Assembly: GCA_937981575.1 (NCBI GenBank)
Contig: CALJNR010000123.1
Coordinates: forward strand, 1-42,608
DNA: 42,608 bases
From: an uncultured Clostridia bacterium
Lineage (GTDB): Bacteria; Bacillota; Clostridia; Lachnospirales; Cellulosilyticaceae
Direction: 5' to 3'
Of this stretch, positions 13,419 through 23,291 are shown piece after piece. The translations under genes and the position numbers were made by a program. Position 1 is the stretch's first letter; every line of letters begins with the position of its first letter. The notes below the pieces were generated by a model. The model was not told the origin of the DNA. It made no database searches and worked only from the letters and a program-made list of their open reading frames with translations.

Positions 13419-16400
13419 ATGAAGCTTAAGAAGAAAGTATGCAGGCAGATCAGGAAAGAAGTATCACTTATTTTAGCTATGGCAATGATCTTTTCAGGAA
13501 GTACGCAGGTTTTTGCAGGAACTTCGGGGTTTGAAGATGTAAAAAACCATTGGGCGCAAAACAGCATCGAAAGATTGGCTGAAGCCAAAGTGCTTGGTGG
13601 TTATTCAAATCAAACTTTTAGGCCTAATAACGATGTATCACGGGCAGAACTTGCAGCTTGCATCGCAAAAATTTTTGGGTTGCTTAATGAGGACGCTCAA
13701 AAGGTTTATACAGATGTGAAAAGCGACGGATGGTATGCAGATGCTATTAATAAGGTGATGACCAGTGGACTTATGAACGATTATAACAGTCAGTTTAGGC
13801 CTAATCAAATGGCAACAAGAGAAGAAGCAGCCTTTGCATTAGCAGCAGCGTATAGGTTAAGTGAGGGCACAAAACAGGCGAAATTTAAAGATCAAGATCA
13901 GATTGCCGACTGGGCGCTTGATGCCGTACAAGTTTTAAGCAGTCAGGGGTATCTGGCTGGCAGTGCAGGCAATATGGCTCCTAAAGGACAGCTTAAAAGA
14001 GCGGAGCTTGCAGCACTCATTGATAAAATCACAGGAACAATTATTACAAAGCCAGGAACATACAGTTTAAAAGATTTGAAAGGGAATGTTTTGATTAAAT
14101 CACCTGGTGTCATCTTAAAGGATACATCTGTAGAAGGCAGCATTTATTTAGCACAGGGCATTGGAGAAGGCAAAGTTGAACTTGAGAATGTGCAGGTTAA
14201 AGGGACTCTCTTTGTTGAAGGGGGAGGGGAGAGCGGACTTACTTTAAAAGGATGCACTATTAATCAAATGCTTGTGGATAAATATAATAATAAAATTACA
14301 GTGACTGGAGATCAAAGTACAACAATTAGTGAAAGTATGCTTCAGTCTGCTGTAGAGGTTAAAGGCCCATTAAAAATAATTAAAGCAAATATCAGCAGCA
14401 ATGGTGTAAGCATTGAAACAGCTCCAGAGAAAGTTGAGATTAGAAGTGCAGATGTATCAGCTGTAATTGCAGGTAAAAAAACAGAAGCAGCTAAAGTCAA
14501 TCCTGCAATAACACCAGCAGGAGGTTCAGGATCTTCAGGTGGCTCAAGTGGCGGCGGAGGAGGGTCTAACCCAGGAACAGGAACTGAGACGCCAGATGAA
14601 AAATGGGTGCTTACATGGCAGGATGAGTTTAATGGAAGCAGCCTAGATCTAACAAAGTGGGGGTATCAGTATGGAACAGGCAGTGACCATGGTCTGACAG
14701 ACTGGGGAAATAATGAAGCACAGTATTATACTTCAGAAAATGTCAGCCTGAAAGACGGCATGCTTGTTATCAAAGCGCAAAAAGAAGCAAGAGGGGGAAA
14801 AGAATATACCTCTTCCCGTATTTGGACCTTTCCAACTTTTGCGACCAAGTATGGCAAAATAGAAGCAGCAATCAGCCTGCCAATAGGAGAAGGTTTATGG
14901 CCGGCATTTTGGATGATGCCAAAAGATGCCCGCTATGGTGCTTGGGCCGCTTCAGGGGAAATTGACATTATGGAAGCAAGAGGACGTATTCCAAATCAAG
15001 TGGATGGAACCATTCACTATGGCAAGCAGTGGCCAAATAACTTAAGCCAAGGCGCGCACTATACCTTCCCAGAAGGACAGGACATTACAGGCTTACATAC
15101 ATATGCGATTGAGTGGGAACCAGGTGAAATAAGATGGTATGTTAACGGCAAACTTTACAATACAGCTAAAAACTGGTTAAGTCAGGGAACGGATGAACCA
15201 GCAGCTTACCCTTATCCTGCACCGTTTAATGAAGAATTTTATATCCTTTTAAACTTAGCTGTAGGCGGACATTATGATGGTGGCAGGCTGCCGAAAGATT
15301 CAGATTTCCCAGCTGAGATGAAGGTTGATTATGTAAGGGTTTATCAGCTAAAGAGCGGGTATAACGAAAATATTCAAAGACCTGTATTAGAACCCGAAGA
15401 CTATCCAGCAGGCATGAAGCAGGCGGTTGACGGTAATTATATTACAGATGCTGATATTCAGGCACCTTATATTACACCAGACCCGTTAAGTACTTCAGGA
15501 TGGAATTATTTAAATAATGCAGAAGGCAACGGCACTGTTACCCAAGAGGGAGGAGCAGCTAAAGTAACAATTGCTAATCAAGGATCACAGCCGTATTCCA
15601 TTCAGCTTGTACAAAATATTCCGGTTGTAAAAGGACATTACTACAAGGTGAGTTTCGATGCAAAATCATCAGCAGAAAGATTAATCACAGCTCAGATAGG
15701 TGCCGGCGGAGATCGTGGCTGGGCAAAATATTCAAATGCTTTTGCAGCCAACCTGGCGGATGAGTGGCAAAGTTTCGAGTATTACTTCCAAATGGGATAT
15801 GATACGAATACTCTAGGCAGGTTTGAAATCAATATGGGTCAGGCAACAGCATCTGTATGGCTTAAAAATGTTAAATTTGAGGAAATAACACCATCAGCTT
15901 ATCAAAGTATTTTAGAAAACAGTTCAAAGGACCCTCTGGCAAATGGAAACCATGTTTATAATGGTGAGTTCAATTTAGGAGATAACAGACTTGCTTATTG
16001 GGATACAAAAACTTCAAATGCATCTGTAAATTTCTCGGTAAAAGATGAAGTCATTCACGCAGCAATTATATCAGCAGGAACGGAGTATGAAGACATTTTG
16101 CTATACCAAAACGGTATTCAGCTGATAAATGGTGAGGACTACAGACTAATCTTTAAAGCTAAAGGAGATGAAGCGCGTAAACTAAAAGTTAAACTGACTT
16201 CGAAAGATAAAGCAAAGACTTATGCCGAAGAAGAAATCAACATAGGATCATCTCTTCAAACCTATTCTTTTGATTTCACGATGAGAGAGTCAAGTGATAA
16301 CCTAACCCAGCTGCAGTTTGCTTTAGGCGGTGAAAAAGTTAATGTGCAGTTAGATGGTATCAAGCTGATACGTACAACAAATAACAGCATTAACTATGCA

Positions 16401-17570
16401 GAAATTGCTTATCCGCTGCAAAACGGAGACTTTGCGGCAGACTATGAAAGATGGAACCGCTTTACTGATTCAGGTGGAACCGCTGTCTTTAGTATGGAGG
16501 GCGCAGAAAAAGCTGCTGCTGTTAATGTTACAAACGTAGGAACAAGCAACTGGAATGTTATGCTTATGAATGAAAACTTAAAGATGGAAAAAGGCATGAG
16601 ATATGAACTCAGTTTTGATGTATGGGGGGTTCAAAGAGATATTGAAGTTAAACTTGAAAACGCTGGATATCATAATTACTTAGAGGGCGTGACGCCAGAT
16701 TCAATAGGCGTTACGGGCAGCAAGCAGACTTATAAGTACGAGTTTACGATGCCGGCAGCAGAGACTGCAGCTTTAAAATTCATTTTGGGTAATACCAAAA
16801 GTGCAGCAACAGGAACAGTATTTATTGATAATGTTGAGCTTAAAGTAAAGGATGCACCAGTTAAGAAACCAGCTCTGCTTCTAGCTGATATTGATAACAA
16901 TTATGTAGGAGAAGCGATCCAGTTAAGGGTTTTTAACAGAGAGGATTGGAAAGACAGCATTGAAGAGGTTTTAGTAAATGGATCAGCTCTGGACGCAGGC
17001 TTATACAGCATGGTAGGAGATGAGCTTGTTATTGATGCTGCAGCATTTAATGTGGAAGGCAGCTACAGGATTTTAGTTAAAGCAGCGGGCTATGCGAATA
17101 CACGCTGCACACAAAATATACTGGGGAATAACGGCTTAATCATTACAAATGGTACCTTCGATACGAATACAGATGGATGGGAAGTACTTAAAATCGATGG
17201 ATCAGATGCAGATGTATCTGCAATAGATGGAGAAATGAGAATTAACTTCACGAATTATGCGGGTTGGGAAAAGTGGTCTACAATGATACATCAAAATACA
17301 ATACAACTAGAAGCTGGCAAGACCTATGAACTAAAATTCGATGCAAGGTCAACAGTAGATAGAGAGGCTTGGCTTGAAATGAGCAATATGGCCCCTCAGG
17401 TTTTAAACTTAACTACTACGGGACAGACGTTCACCTTTGAATTTGTTGCAGCAAGCACTATTTCAAATGGTGCTTTGAAATTCCTATTAGGTACTGATAA
17501 TCTTGACGGCGCATTGTTTGTTAAGAATCAAAGTGTTTACTTAGATAACATTTCAATTACTGAAAAATAA
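13419..17570 (+). CDS. S-layer-anchored GH16 beta-glucanase with multiple CBM4/9-like modules
   Basis: The 1383-residue secreted protein has a signal peptide (1-33) and three SLH domains (about 37-87, 95-145 and 152-205) for binding the cell wall polymer. A beta-helix-like region (about 210-350) and a Gly/Ser linker (about 367-385) follow. A GH16 domain spans about 394-642, with the catalytic motif GEIDIMEARG, nucleophile Glu514 and acid/base Glu519. Then come four jelly-roll modules resembling CBM4/9 (about 690-820, 840-985, 997-1145 and 1240-1383). A short Shr-like/HID (DUF1533-type) domain lies between the last two, at about 1149-1230. GH16 enzymes with this pattern mostly cleave beta-1,3- or mixed beta-1,3-1,4-glucans such as laminarin. 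The arrangement implies that a cell-surface-held enzyme grips its substrate through several binding modules. The gene is monocistronic. Confidence 0.93.
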   Translation: MKLKKKVCRQIRKEVSLILAMAMIFSGSTQVFAGTSGFEDVKNHWAQNSIERLAEAKVLGGYSNQTFRPNNDVSRAELAACIAKIFGLLNEDAQKVYTDVKSDGWYADAINKVMTSGLMNDYNSQFRPNQMATREEAAFALAAAYRLSEGTKQAKFKDQDQIADWALDAVQVLSSQGYLAGSAGNMAPKGQLKRAELAALIDKITGTIITKPGTYSLKDLKGNVLIKSPGVILKDTSVEGSIYLAQGIGEGKVELENVQVKGTLFVEGGGESGLTLKGCTINQMLVDKYNNKITVTGDQSTTISESMLQSAVEVKGPLKIIKANISSNGVSIETAPEKVEIRSADVSAVIAGKKTEAAKVNPAITPAGGSGSSGGSSGGGGGSNPGTGTETPDEKWVLTWQDEFNGSSLDLTKWGYQYGTGSDHGLTDWGNNEAQYYTSENVSLKDGMLVIKAQKEARGGKEYTSSRIWTFPTFATKYGKIEAAISLPIGEGLWPAFWMMPKDARYGAWAASGEIDIMEARGRIPNQVDGTIHYGKQWPNNLSQGAHYTFPEGQDITGLHTYAIEWEPGEIRWYVNGKLYNTAKNWLSQGTDEPAAYPYPAPFNEEFYILLNLAVGGHYDGGRLPKDSDFPAEMKVDYVRVYQLKSGYNENIQRPVLEPEDYPAGMKQAVDGNYITDADIQAPYITPDPLSTSGWNYLNNAEGNGTVTQEGGAAKVTIANQGSQPYSIQLVQNIPVVKGHYYKVSFDAKSSAERLITAQIGAGGDRGWAKYSNAFAANLADEWQSFEYYFQMGYDTNTLGRFEINMGQATASVWLKNVKFEEITPSAYQSILENSSKDPLANGNHVYNGEFNLGDNRLAYWDTKTSNASVNFSVKDEVIHAAIISAGTEYEDILLYQNGIQLINGEDYRLIFKAKGDEARKLKVKLTSKDKAKTYAEEEINIGSSLQTYSFDFTMRESSDNLTQLQFALGGEKVNVQLDGIKLIRTTNNSINYAEIAYPLQNGDFAADYERWNRFTDSGGTAVFSMEGAEKAAAVNVTNVGTSNWNVMLMNENLKMEKGMRYELSFDVWGVQRDIEVKLENAGYHNYLEGVTPDSIGVTGSKQTYKYEFTMPAAETAALKFILGNTKSAATGTVFIDNVELKVKDAPVKKPALLLADIDNNYVGEAIQLRVFNREDWKDSIEEVLVNGSALDAGLYSMVGDELVIDAAAFNVEGSYRILVKAAGYANTRCTQNILGNNGLIITNGTFDTNTDGWEVLKIDGSDADVSAIDGEMRINFTNYAGWEKWSTMIHQNTIQLEAGKTYELKFDARSTVDREAWLEMSNMAPQVLNLTTTGQTFTFEFVAASTISNGALKFLLGTDNLDGALFVKNQSVYLDNISITEK

Positions 17571-17625
17571 GTACAGCTTAAGGATAAATTGTTTTATCGG
17601 TTAAATATTTGAATACAAAAAGATT

Positions 17626-17667
17626 ATCCCCCTTGGTTGGAAGTATATTCTAGTCGGGGGGATTTTT
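17626..17667 (+). terminator. Terminator after the SLH-GH16 gene
   Basis: A GC-rich 7-bp stem (ATCCCCC at 17626-17632 with GGGGGAT at 17657-17663) has a 24-base loop and is followed by TTTT. Confidence 0.75.
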
Positions 17668-17935
17668 AGAACATCAAGCATTTTCATGTGATTTTTAGGT
17701 ATAACTTAGGCGTTAAGTGTATAAATATAAAAAGAAGGATATAATTATACGAGTTATGTAAAGTGGATTGAATGTGAGGAGGGACAAAGGGAAAAGAGAC
17801 AAGTACAAGCTATAGGAATTAACTAAAAAAGGAACCTCCAATGAGTAAAAAATTATTGAAATTATCGAATTTCTTATGTATACTTATTAATAGGATTTAT
17901 TTATATTCTTTATCTATATTATAAGGGGGACTACT
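17668..17935 (+). other. Intergenic region upstream of the symporter gene
   Basis: The region contains an imperfect palindrome near 17705-17720, a TATAAT-like box near 17741 with no good -35, and an orphan GAGGAGGG at about 17777. A possible 24-codon reading frame at 17840 has no ribosome binding site at a proper distance. No gene is supported. The symporter promoter probably lies here but cannot be fixed. Confidence 0.35.
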
Positions 17936-19156
17936 ATGAAAAATGGTAAAAAGTTATTGAAGAATCTAGGAGCCATCATCATCATCGCTATGCTTGTTGG
18001 AATCGTTACAGGAGCAATAATGGGTGAGAGCGCAAGCATGTTCAGACCGATTGGGGACTTATTTGTTCAGCTCATCAGAATGGTTGTTATACCGCTTGTA
18101 GCTGTTTCGATTATTGGCGGCGCAGCATCAATTGGTAATGGTAAATCAGCAGGAAAGATAGGAGCTTCTGCATTTGCTTATTATCTTGGAACTACAGTTA
18201 TTGCAGTGGTTTTAGGACTTGTTGCTGGAGAAATATTTAAACCAGGGTCAGGGATTTCACTGGAATCAGTTAATTCTATGTTCTCAAATGAATATATAGA
18301 TAAAGGAAGTTTGCCGGGATTTTGGGAAACTTTAATCGGAATCGTACCTGCTAATCCAATTAAAGCATTAGTGGAAGGGAATATTCTTCAAATTCTATTC
18401 TTTAGTTTATTTCTTGGTTTTGGAATTTCTTCATTGAAAGAAGATAAAAAGGCTTATCTTATTAAATTTTTAGATGGACTTAATGATGCACTTGTTTTCA
18501 TTATCCTAAAAATTATGTACATAGCGCCAATCGGGGTCTTTGCACTTATGGCAGATGCAACAGGAACCTTTGGCTACAAAATTTTACTGCTTGTATTAAA
18601 ATTGTTTGTTGTATATGTCATTGTACTGGTTATTCATACATTTGGAGTTTATACACTTGCTCTAAAGCTGTTTTCAAAAATTTCACCGCTTCATTTCTTT
18701 AAGAAAATCTATAAAGTGCAGGCGGTGGCATTATCCACTTCTTCATCTATGGCCACTTTAGCTGTCAATATGGAAACCTGTGAAGATGAACTAGGTGTTT
18801 CGAAAGAGACTACTTCTTTTGTACTGCCTTTAGGGGCTACGATCAATATGGATGGTAATGCAGTTTATTATGCTTTAGCAGCATGTTTCTTTGCACAGCT
18901 TTTTGGTATTCAGTTAGGTATGCCAGAGTACATCGCTATTATTATTACTGCAACGATTGGATCCATTGGTCAGGCAGGCGTTCCAGGGCCGTCTCTTTTA
19001 GTAGTTGCTGTTCTTCTTGCAGCCAATATCCCAGTTATCGGGCTTCCGCTTCTTTTTGGTGTTGACAGGTTATTTGACATGTTAAGAACGGCGGTTAACG
19101 TTACAGGAGATGCAACTTGTGCAGTGATTGTTGATAAGTATAGAGACGAAAAGTAA
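17936..19156 (+). CDS. Dicarboxylate/amino acid:cation symporter (DAACS, GltP/GltT-like)
   Basis: The 406-residue membrane protein has the full DAACS pattern. An N-terminal hydrophobic half includes RPIGDLFVQLIRMVVIPLV. The Ser-rich re-entrant loop STSSSMATL follows, then LPLGATINMDGNAVYYA, a second re-entrant loop GQAGVPGPSLLVVAVLLAA and DRLFDMLRTAVNVTGDA. These motifs line the substrate and Na+ sites. Such proteins import glutamate, aspartate or C4-dicarboxylates with Na+ or H+. The Asp in DRLFDMLRTAVNVTGD is kept; which substrate is used is not clear. AAGGGGGA precedes the ATG at a good distance. The gene is not in an obvious operon. Confidence 0.92.
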   Translation: MKNGKKLLKNLGAIIIIAMLVGIVTGAIMGESASMFRPIGDLFVQLIRMVVIPLVAVSIIGGAASIGNGKSAGKIGASAFAYYLGTTVIAVVLGLVAGEIFKPGSGISLESVNSMFSNEYIDKGSLPGFWETLIGIVPANPIKALVEGNILQILFFSLFLGFGISSLKEDKKAYLIKFLDGLNDALVFIILKIMYIAPIGVFALMADATGTFGYKILLLVLKLFVVYVIVLVIHTFGVYTLALKLFSKISPLHFFKKIYKVQAVALSTSSSMATLAVNMETCEDELGVSKETTSFVLPLGATINMDGNAVYYALAACFFAQLFGIQLGMPEYIAIIITATIGSIGQAGVPGPSLLVVAVLLAANIPVIGLPLLFGVDRLFDMLRTAVNVTGDATCAVIVDKYRDEK

Positions 19157-19183
19157 AAACTTAAGGACTATGTAAGATATTGA

Positions 19184-19212
19184 TAGACAATTTGATGCGC
19201 ATAGGGTATAAT
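19184..19212 (+). promoter_or_regulatory. Strong-looking promoter just upstream of a terminator
   Basis: TAGACA (19184-19189), an exact 17-base spacer and TATAAT (19207-19212) lie between the symporter stop and the terminator at 19237. Transcription would start near 19219, so most transcripts would be about 55-60 bases long unless they read through to the 19382 gene. Confidence 0.55.
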
Positions 19213-19236
19213 AAATAAAATTAAAAATTTAAAACT

Positions 19237-19279
19237 AATCCTTGAACAGTTAAGCTTAAACCGTTCAAGGATTTTTTAT
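19237..19279 (+). terminator. Terminator after the symporter gene
   Basis: A perfect 11-bp stem (19237-19247 with 19263-19273) is followed by a T-run. It ends the symporter transcript and possibly a short RNA from the promoter at 19184. Confidence 0.85.
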
Positions 19280-19381
19280 CATCTCAGAAAACGAACTACA
19301 TATAACTGGAAATGGGAACAAAGGTATAAAAAATGAGTCTAATCTATGAAGGACTTTTTAGGCGAATGAAAGGGGAGAAAG

Positions 19382-21274
19382 ATGAAAAGAAAAGGCAGAT
19401 TATTTAAAATGATTTTAGGGATGAGCCTTCTGGTATGCAGTTTATCAGCATCAGGATTATGGGGAGGGCTTCTAAAAGCCAGTAGCCTGACTGATGATAG
19501 GACTGCTAAAAATTCAGGAGAAGATCAGCTGGTTAAAATTCAATCGTATGAGGAATTAGTCAAGCTCCTAAAGGAAAAGAGAATTATTACTAAAGAGAGA
19601 AATATTTTTATGGATAATGGGGTATGGGATGTGACGGCCAAAACAGAAGAGAGTGCAGCAGCACCTGCTCCAGACAGCGGGATGGCCGGAGCAGATTATT
19701 CTGAAACCAATGTACAGATTGAAGGGGTAGATGAGGCGGATACGCTAAAGAATGACAACCGCTATATTTATCAAAAAGTGTCAGATAGGAAAATCGCTGT
19801 TATTGATACAAAAGACCAGCTGAAAGTGGTTAGTACCATTGAAGCGGCGTCTAATCATTCAAGTTTTAATCTGATGTTTTTAGATAAAGAAAAACTGATT
19901 GTTACTGGTAGAAGGTATGAAATGGAACAACCTGTAATACAGGAAAGGCAACAGTCAAATGAGAGAACAACCATTTATTATCCACGTTTTAATAAGTATT
20001 TTAGCACCCTGCAGGTGTATGATGTAAGCAATAAAAAATCTCCTAAGCTTATTCGTGAAGTAGAAGTTGAGGGAGATCTAAAAGAAATCAGAAAGATTGG
20101 GCAGACAGTTTATATGCTTACGAACAGGTATAATCATTACATTTTTGAGGACCAATTTACGGAAGAAGATATTCTGCCGCTATATAAAGACAGCCAAGCA
20201 GCCCAAGGGCCAAAAACAATCATGCCCGATTGCATTTGGTATCAGCCATGGCAGGGAGCTTCCAGCTATACACTGCTCACTGCGCTGCAGTTAGATGAAA
20301 AAATACCCGTAAAGGTACAGGGGATCCTTGGAGAAACAGGGACAGTTTACATGAATAAAAATGCACTTTATCTAACAAGTTGGGGTTATACCCATGATAC
20401 TTATGGAGCTACCTTTATCAGTAAATACAGCGTTAATAAGCAAAGTATAATCTATAGTGCTTCAGGTCATGTTAAGGGAACACTGCTGAATCAGTTTTCA
20501 ATGGATGAGTATAAAGGAAACCTAAGAATCGCAACGACAAGCCATTTAGGAAATAGTGTTTATGTATTGGATGACAGGCTTAAGGTCATTGGGGCACTTG
20601 AAAATCTTGCGCCAGGAGAAAGAATCTACAGTGTTCGATTTACTAGAGAAAAGGGATATATTGTAACCTTCAAACAGATTGATCCTCTTTTTGTTATAGA
20701 TCTTAGCGTGCCAGTATCCCCAAAGGTATTAGGAGAACTTAAAATTCCAGGTTTCAGTCAGTATCTGCATCCTATAGGAGAGCATTGGGTAGTAGGAATA
20801 GGAAGAAGTACTTCAGATGTGATAACAAGAGATGAAAAGGGAAGTGAAGTGATCACTGGAACAGTGGCAGCAGGGATCAAACTTTCACTTTTTGATGTCA
20901 AAAATCCAAAGGCTCCTAGGGAGATTAATCATATTATTCTTGGCACTGGCGGCAGCTACAGCGGGGCGCTAGACAATCATAAAATGGTTACAGTACACAA
21001 AGGGAAGAATTTGTTGGCGATACCTGTTTGGCTGCGGTATGAACCTGACAGGGATCTCAAAAATTTTTCAGGAGCCTACGTATTTGGCATAGAAAAGGGA
21101 CGACTGATAGGAAAAGCAAAGCTAGGCAAGGTGAATGGTGGATATGAAAATGATCAGGGAAGTACGGATAGAGTATGTTATATAGGTGACAGGCTTTATT
21201 TCTTATATGACAATAAAATCAATGAATATGAGTTAAGGACATTCTCTAGAATTCAAACATTGGAATTAAACTAA
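19382..21274 (+). CDS. Secreted beta-propeller domain protein (PF09826-like)
   Basis: The 630-residue protein opens with a signal peptide or N-terminal anchor (KMILGMSLLVCSLSASGLWGG). A short linker follows, then the family hallmark YSETNVQIEGVDEADTLKNDNRYIY near residues 108-130. The rest consists of repeated beta-sheet blades, for example YIYQKVSDRKIAVIDT, LQVYDVSNKKSPKLIREVEVEG, VYVLDDRLKVIGALENLAPGE and LFDVKNPKAPREI. This matches the 'beta-propeller domain' family of surface proteins, common in Firmicutes and archaea. Its biochemical role is unknown to me. AAGGGGAGAAAG precedes the ATG. The gene is bounded by terminators on both sides and is monocistronic. Confidence 0.85.
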   Translation: MKRKGRLFKMILGMSLLVCSLSASGLWGGLLKASSLTDDRTAKNSGEDQLVKIQSYEELVKLLKEKRIITKERNIFMDNGVWDVTAKTEESAAAPAPDSGMAGADYSETNVQIEGVDEADTLKNDNRYIYQKVSDRKIAVIDTKDQLKVVSTIEAASNHSSFNLMFLDKEKLIVTGRRYEMEQPVIQERQQSNERTTIYYPRFNKYFSTLQVYDVSNKKSPKLIREVEVEGDLKEIRKIGQTVYMLTNRYNHYIFEDQFTEEDILPLYKDSQAAQGPKTIMPDCIWYQPWQGASSYTLLTALQLDEKIPVKVQGILGETGTVYMNKNALYLTSWGYTHDTYGATFISKYSVNKQSIIYSASGHVKGTLLNQFSMDEYKGNLRIATTSHLGNSVYVLDDRLKVIGALENLAPGERIYSVRFTREKGYIVTFKQIDPLFVIDLSVPVSPKVLGELKIPGFSQYLHPIGEHWVVGIGRSTSDVITRDEKGSEVITGTVAAGIKLSLFDVKNPKAPREINHIILGTGGSYSGALDNHKMVTVHKGKNLLAIPVWLRYEPDRDLKNFSGAYVFGIEKGRLIGKAKLGKVNGGYENDQGSTDRVCYIGDRLYFLYDNKINEYELRTFSRIQTLELN

Positions 21275-21303
21275 GAAAGATAGAGGGTTCAAAATATAGC
21301 ATC

Positions 21304-21333
21304 AAGAAGCAGTTGAAAAGCTGCTTCTTTTTC
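21304..21333 (+). terminator. Terminator after the beta-propeller gene
   Basis: A perfect 9-bp stem (21304-21312 with 21321-21329) has an 8-base loop and a T-rich tail. It isolates the Tad locus from upstream transcription. Confidence 0.85.
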
Positions 21334-21415
21334 TATGTTTTGAAGTTTATCTGTAGAAATTAAGACTAGTTTTAGGATGGAAAGGAATACTATAATCATG
21401 AGTACATCAAACTAT

Positions 21416-21444
21416 TTGTATTATCACTTGATGTCGGATATAAT
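21416..21444 (+). promoter_or_regulatory. Promoter of the Tad locus (tadV and two-component genes)
   Basis: TTGTAT (21416-21421), a 17-base spacer and TATAAT (21439-21444) lie 29 bases upstream of the tadV ATG. The promoter is close to consensus and should be active without an activator. Confidence 0.65.
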
Positions 21445-21473
21445 ACAAATATGTCAAAAGATCAGAGGTTTTT

Positions 21474-22064
21474 ATGTCACTAGTTGTAGTGGTTATAGGT
21501 TTAGGTGTTGGATTTTTATTAAATTTAGCTGTTAACTACATCTCGTATGAAATAAGCAATGTGAGAACATCATTCATTAACTGGCTAATTATTTTGATAA
21601 GCGGACTATTGTTTGGTGTAATGTATTTGAAATTTGGACCTACAATGCTCTTTATCAAATCAATCGCTATGACAGCGGTATTAATTGTTATTGCTTTTGT
21701 AGATTTAAAGTTTGAAATTATTCCAGATAAGCTTTGGATTATAGCACTGGCGGGGGGACTAGCATTTAGTTTTACAGATGAAATAACCTTAGTTCACAGT
21801 CTTTTGGGTATGCTTACAGGTGGGGGTGTGCTTTTTATATTAGCATGTGTTCCAAATGCTCTTGGAGGGGGCGATATCAAGATGATGTTTGGTATTGGAA
21901 CCTTCCTTGGCGTACAACGTTCACTTCTTGCGGTATTTTTAGCTTTTGCCTTTTCAGCTGCTATAATTAGTGTGTTACTGCTCTTTAAGGTGAAAAACCG
22001 CAGAGATTACATCCCCTTTGGCCCCTTCTTAGCATTAGGCAGTCTGACAGCTTTTTTAATTTAG
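21474..22064 (+). CDS. tadV: Prepilin peptidase of the Tad/Flp system (TadV/CpaA, A24 family)
   Basis: The 196-residue integral membrane protein carries both aspartates of A24 aspartic peptidases. One is in FVDLKFEIIPD and the other is in the GxGD-type motif GGGDIKMM. It lacks the cytoplasmic methylase domain with Cys motifs found in type IV pilin PilD, as is usual for TadV/CpaA. It should remove the leader peptide of the Flp prepilin encoded downstream and of the TadE/TadG pseudopilins. AGAGG lies 6 bases before the ATG. It is first in the locus, 42 bases before the histidine kinase gene. Confidence 0.88.
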   Translation: MSLVVVVIGLGVGFLLNLAVNYISYEISNVRTSFINWLIILISGLLFGVMYLKFGPTMLFIKSIAMTAVLIVIAFVDLKFEIIPDKLWIIALAGGLAFSFTDEITLVHSLLGMLTGGGVLFILACVPNALGGGDIKMMFGIGTFLGVQRSLLAVFLAFAFSAAIISVLLLFKVKNRRDYIPFGPFLALGSLTAFLI

Positions 22065-22106
22065 TAAGTTTGTAGCTTTTTTAAAATGTGATGCGAAGGT
22101 GATAAA

Positions 22107-23291
22107 ATGATAAAAGGTGCAGAGTTAGACATTGGCATGATTAGTGAAATTAATCGAAAAATAGTTATGGAAATAGGGTCAAGCCGGGATCAGATTTTAG
22201 ATATAATCGACAGCCTGAGAAATGAACATGAGAGTTTAAAAAGAAAGCTGACTGAAATTAAAAATGAGGTCCTGCACCTTATTGGGGAAGTGGATGAGCT
22301 TGAGAAGCAGGATAAATCCATGCGTAAGAGACTCGCAGAGGTGTCTGCTGACTTTCATAAGTATACTGAAAATGATGTGAAAGAAGTTTATGATAAGGCC
22401 TATGAGGTCAGAATCAAGCTGTATACTAAGAAAAATGAGGAAAAAACTTTAAGAGAACAAAGGACGCAGATGGAAATAGCTTTAAAAAAATCATTTAAAA
22501 ATATCGAAAGCGGAGAAAAGATACTAAGCCAGATCAGTGTGGCCCTAGGCTACCTGGAAGGAGATATGCTTTCAGCTTTAAGTGGTACAGATAAAAACTC
22601 AGAAATGTTTTTGGGAATCAAGATATTAGAAGCGCAGGAAGATGAGAGAAGAAGAATAGCCAGGGATATTCATGACGGGCCAGCACAGCACATGGCCAAT
22701 GCTGTTATGAAAGTGGATATTTGTGATATGGTACTGCAGAAAAATTTAGATGAGGGGCTAAAGGAACTTGCAAGCTTAAAAGAAAGCGTAAAGATTGCCC
22801 TTCGGGAAGTACGGAATATTATTTTTGATTTAAGGCCTATGTCGCTGGATGACTTAGGCCTCAATCAAACCATACAGGAAATGATTAAATTAATTACTAA
22901 AGAGTCGGGAATTGAGGTTAAGTTAAAATTAAAACCTGTTCAAGAAGAGATTGAGCCTATTATACAAGTAGCTGTTTATCGTATTATTCAGGAAGTGTTT
23001 AACAATATAAAAAAGCATTCAAAGGCGGTAGAAGCAGAGGTAAAGCTTGACTTTGGCACGAAATATCTAATGCTTGTTGTGTCAGATAACGGTGTCGGTT
23101 TTGATGTGGAAGAAACCCTAAAAGAAGTTAAAACAAGAGCATCCTCTTATGGACTAATTGGCATCTTTGACAGGGTCAATCAGCTGCAGGGGAAAATAGA
23201 CATAAAATCTTCATATGGGGCGGGGACTACTTATAAAGTTAAGCTTCCTATTAATCGAGAGGTGATTCGGGATGAAAAAAGAGGCGATTAA
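22107..23291 (+). CDS. Cytoplasmic NarL-type sensor histidine kinase (DegS-like)
   Basis: The 394-residue protein has no membrane segment. Residues 1-175 form long coiled coils, like the DegS sensor region. The HisKA_3 phosphoacceptor motif ERRRIARDIHDGPAQH places the phosphorylated His at residue 189. The dimerisation helices include REVRNIIFDLRPMSLDDLGL. The HATPase domain shows the N box EVFNNIKKHS and the G box SDNGVGFD. It should sense a cytoplasmic signal and phosphorylate the regulator encoded by the next gene, whose start overlaps its end by 20 bases. Placement inside the pilus locus suggests control of pilus expression; this is inference. Confidence 0.92.
   Translation: MIKGAELDIGMISEINRKIVMEIGSSRDQILDIIDSLRNEHESLKRKLTEIKNEVLHLIGEVDELEKQDKSMRKRLAEVSADFHKYTENDVKEVYDKAYEVRIKLYTKKNEEKTLREQRTQMEIALKKSFKNIESGEKILSQISVALGYLEGDMLSALSGTDKNSEMFLGIKILEAQEDERRRIARDIHDGPAQHMANAVMKVDICDMVLQKNLDEGLKELASLKESVKIALREVRNIIFDLRPMSLDDLGLNQTIQEMIKLITKESGIEVKLKLKPVQEEIEPIIQVAVYRIIQEVFNNIKKHSKAVEAEVKLDFGTKYLMLVVSDNGVGFDVEETLKEVKTRASSYGLIGIFDRVNQLQGKIDIKSSYGAGTTYKVKLPINREVIRDEKRGD

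Noticed and set aside
17840..17914. A 24-codon reading frame upstream of the symporter
   Set aside because: Too short, with no proper ribosome binding site and no family match; possibly a leader peptide but not supported.
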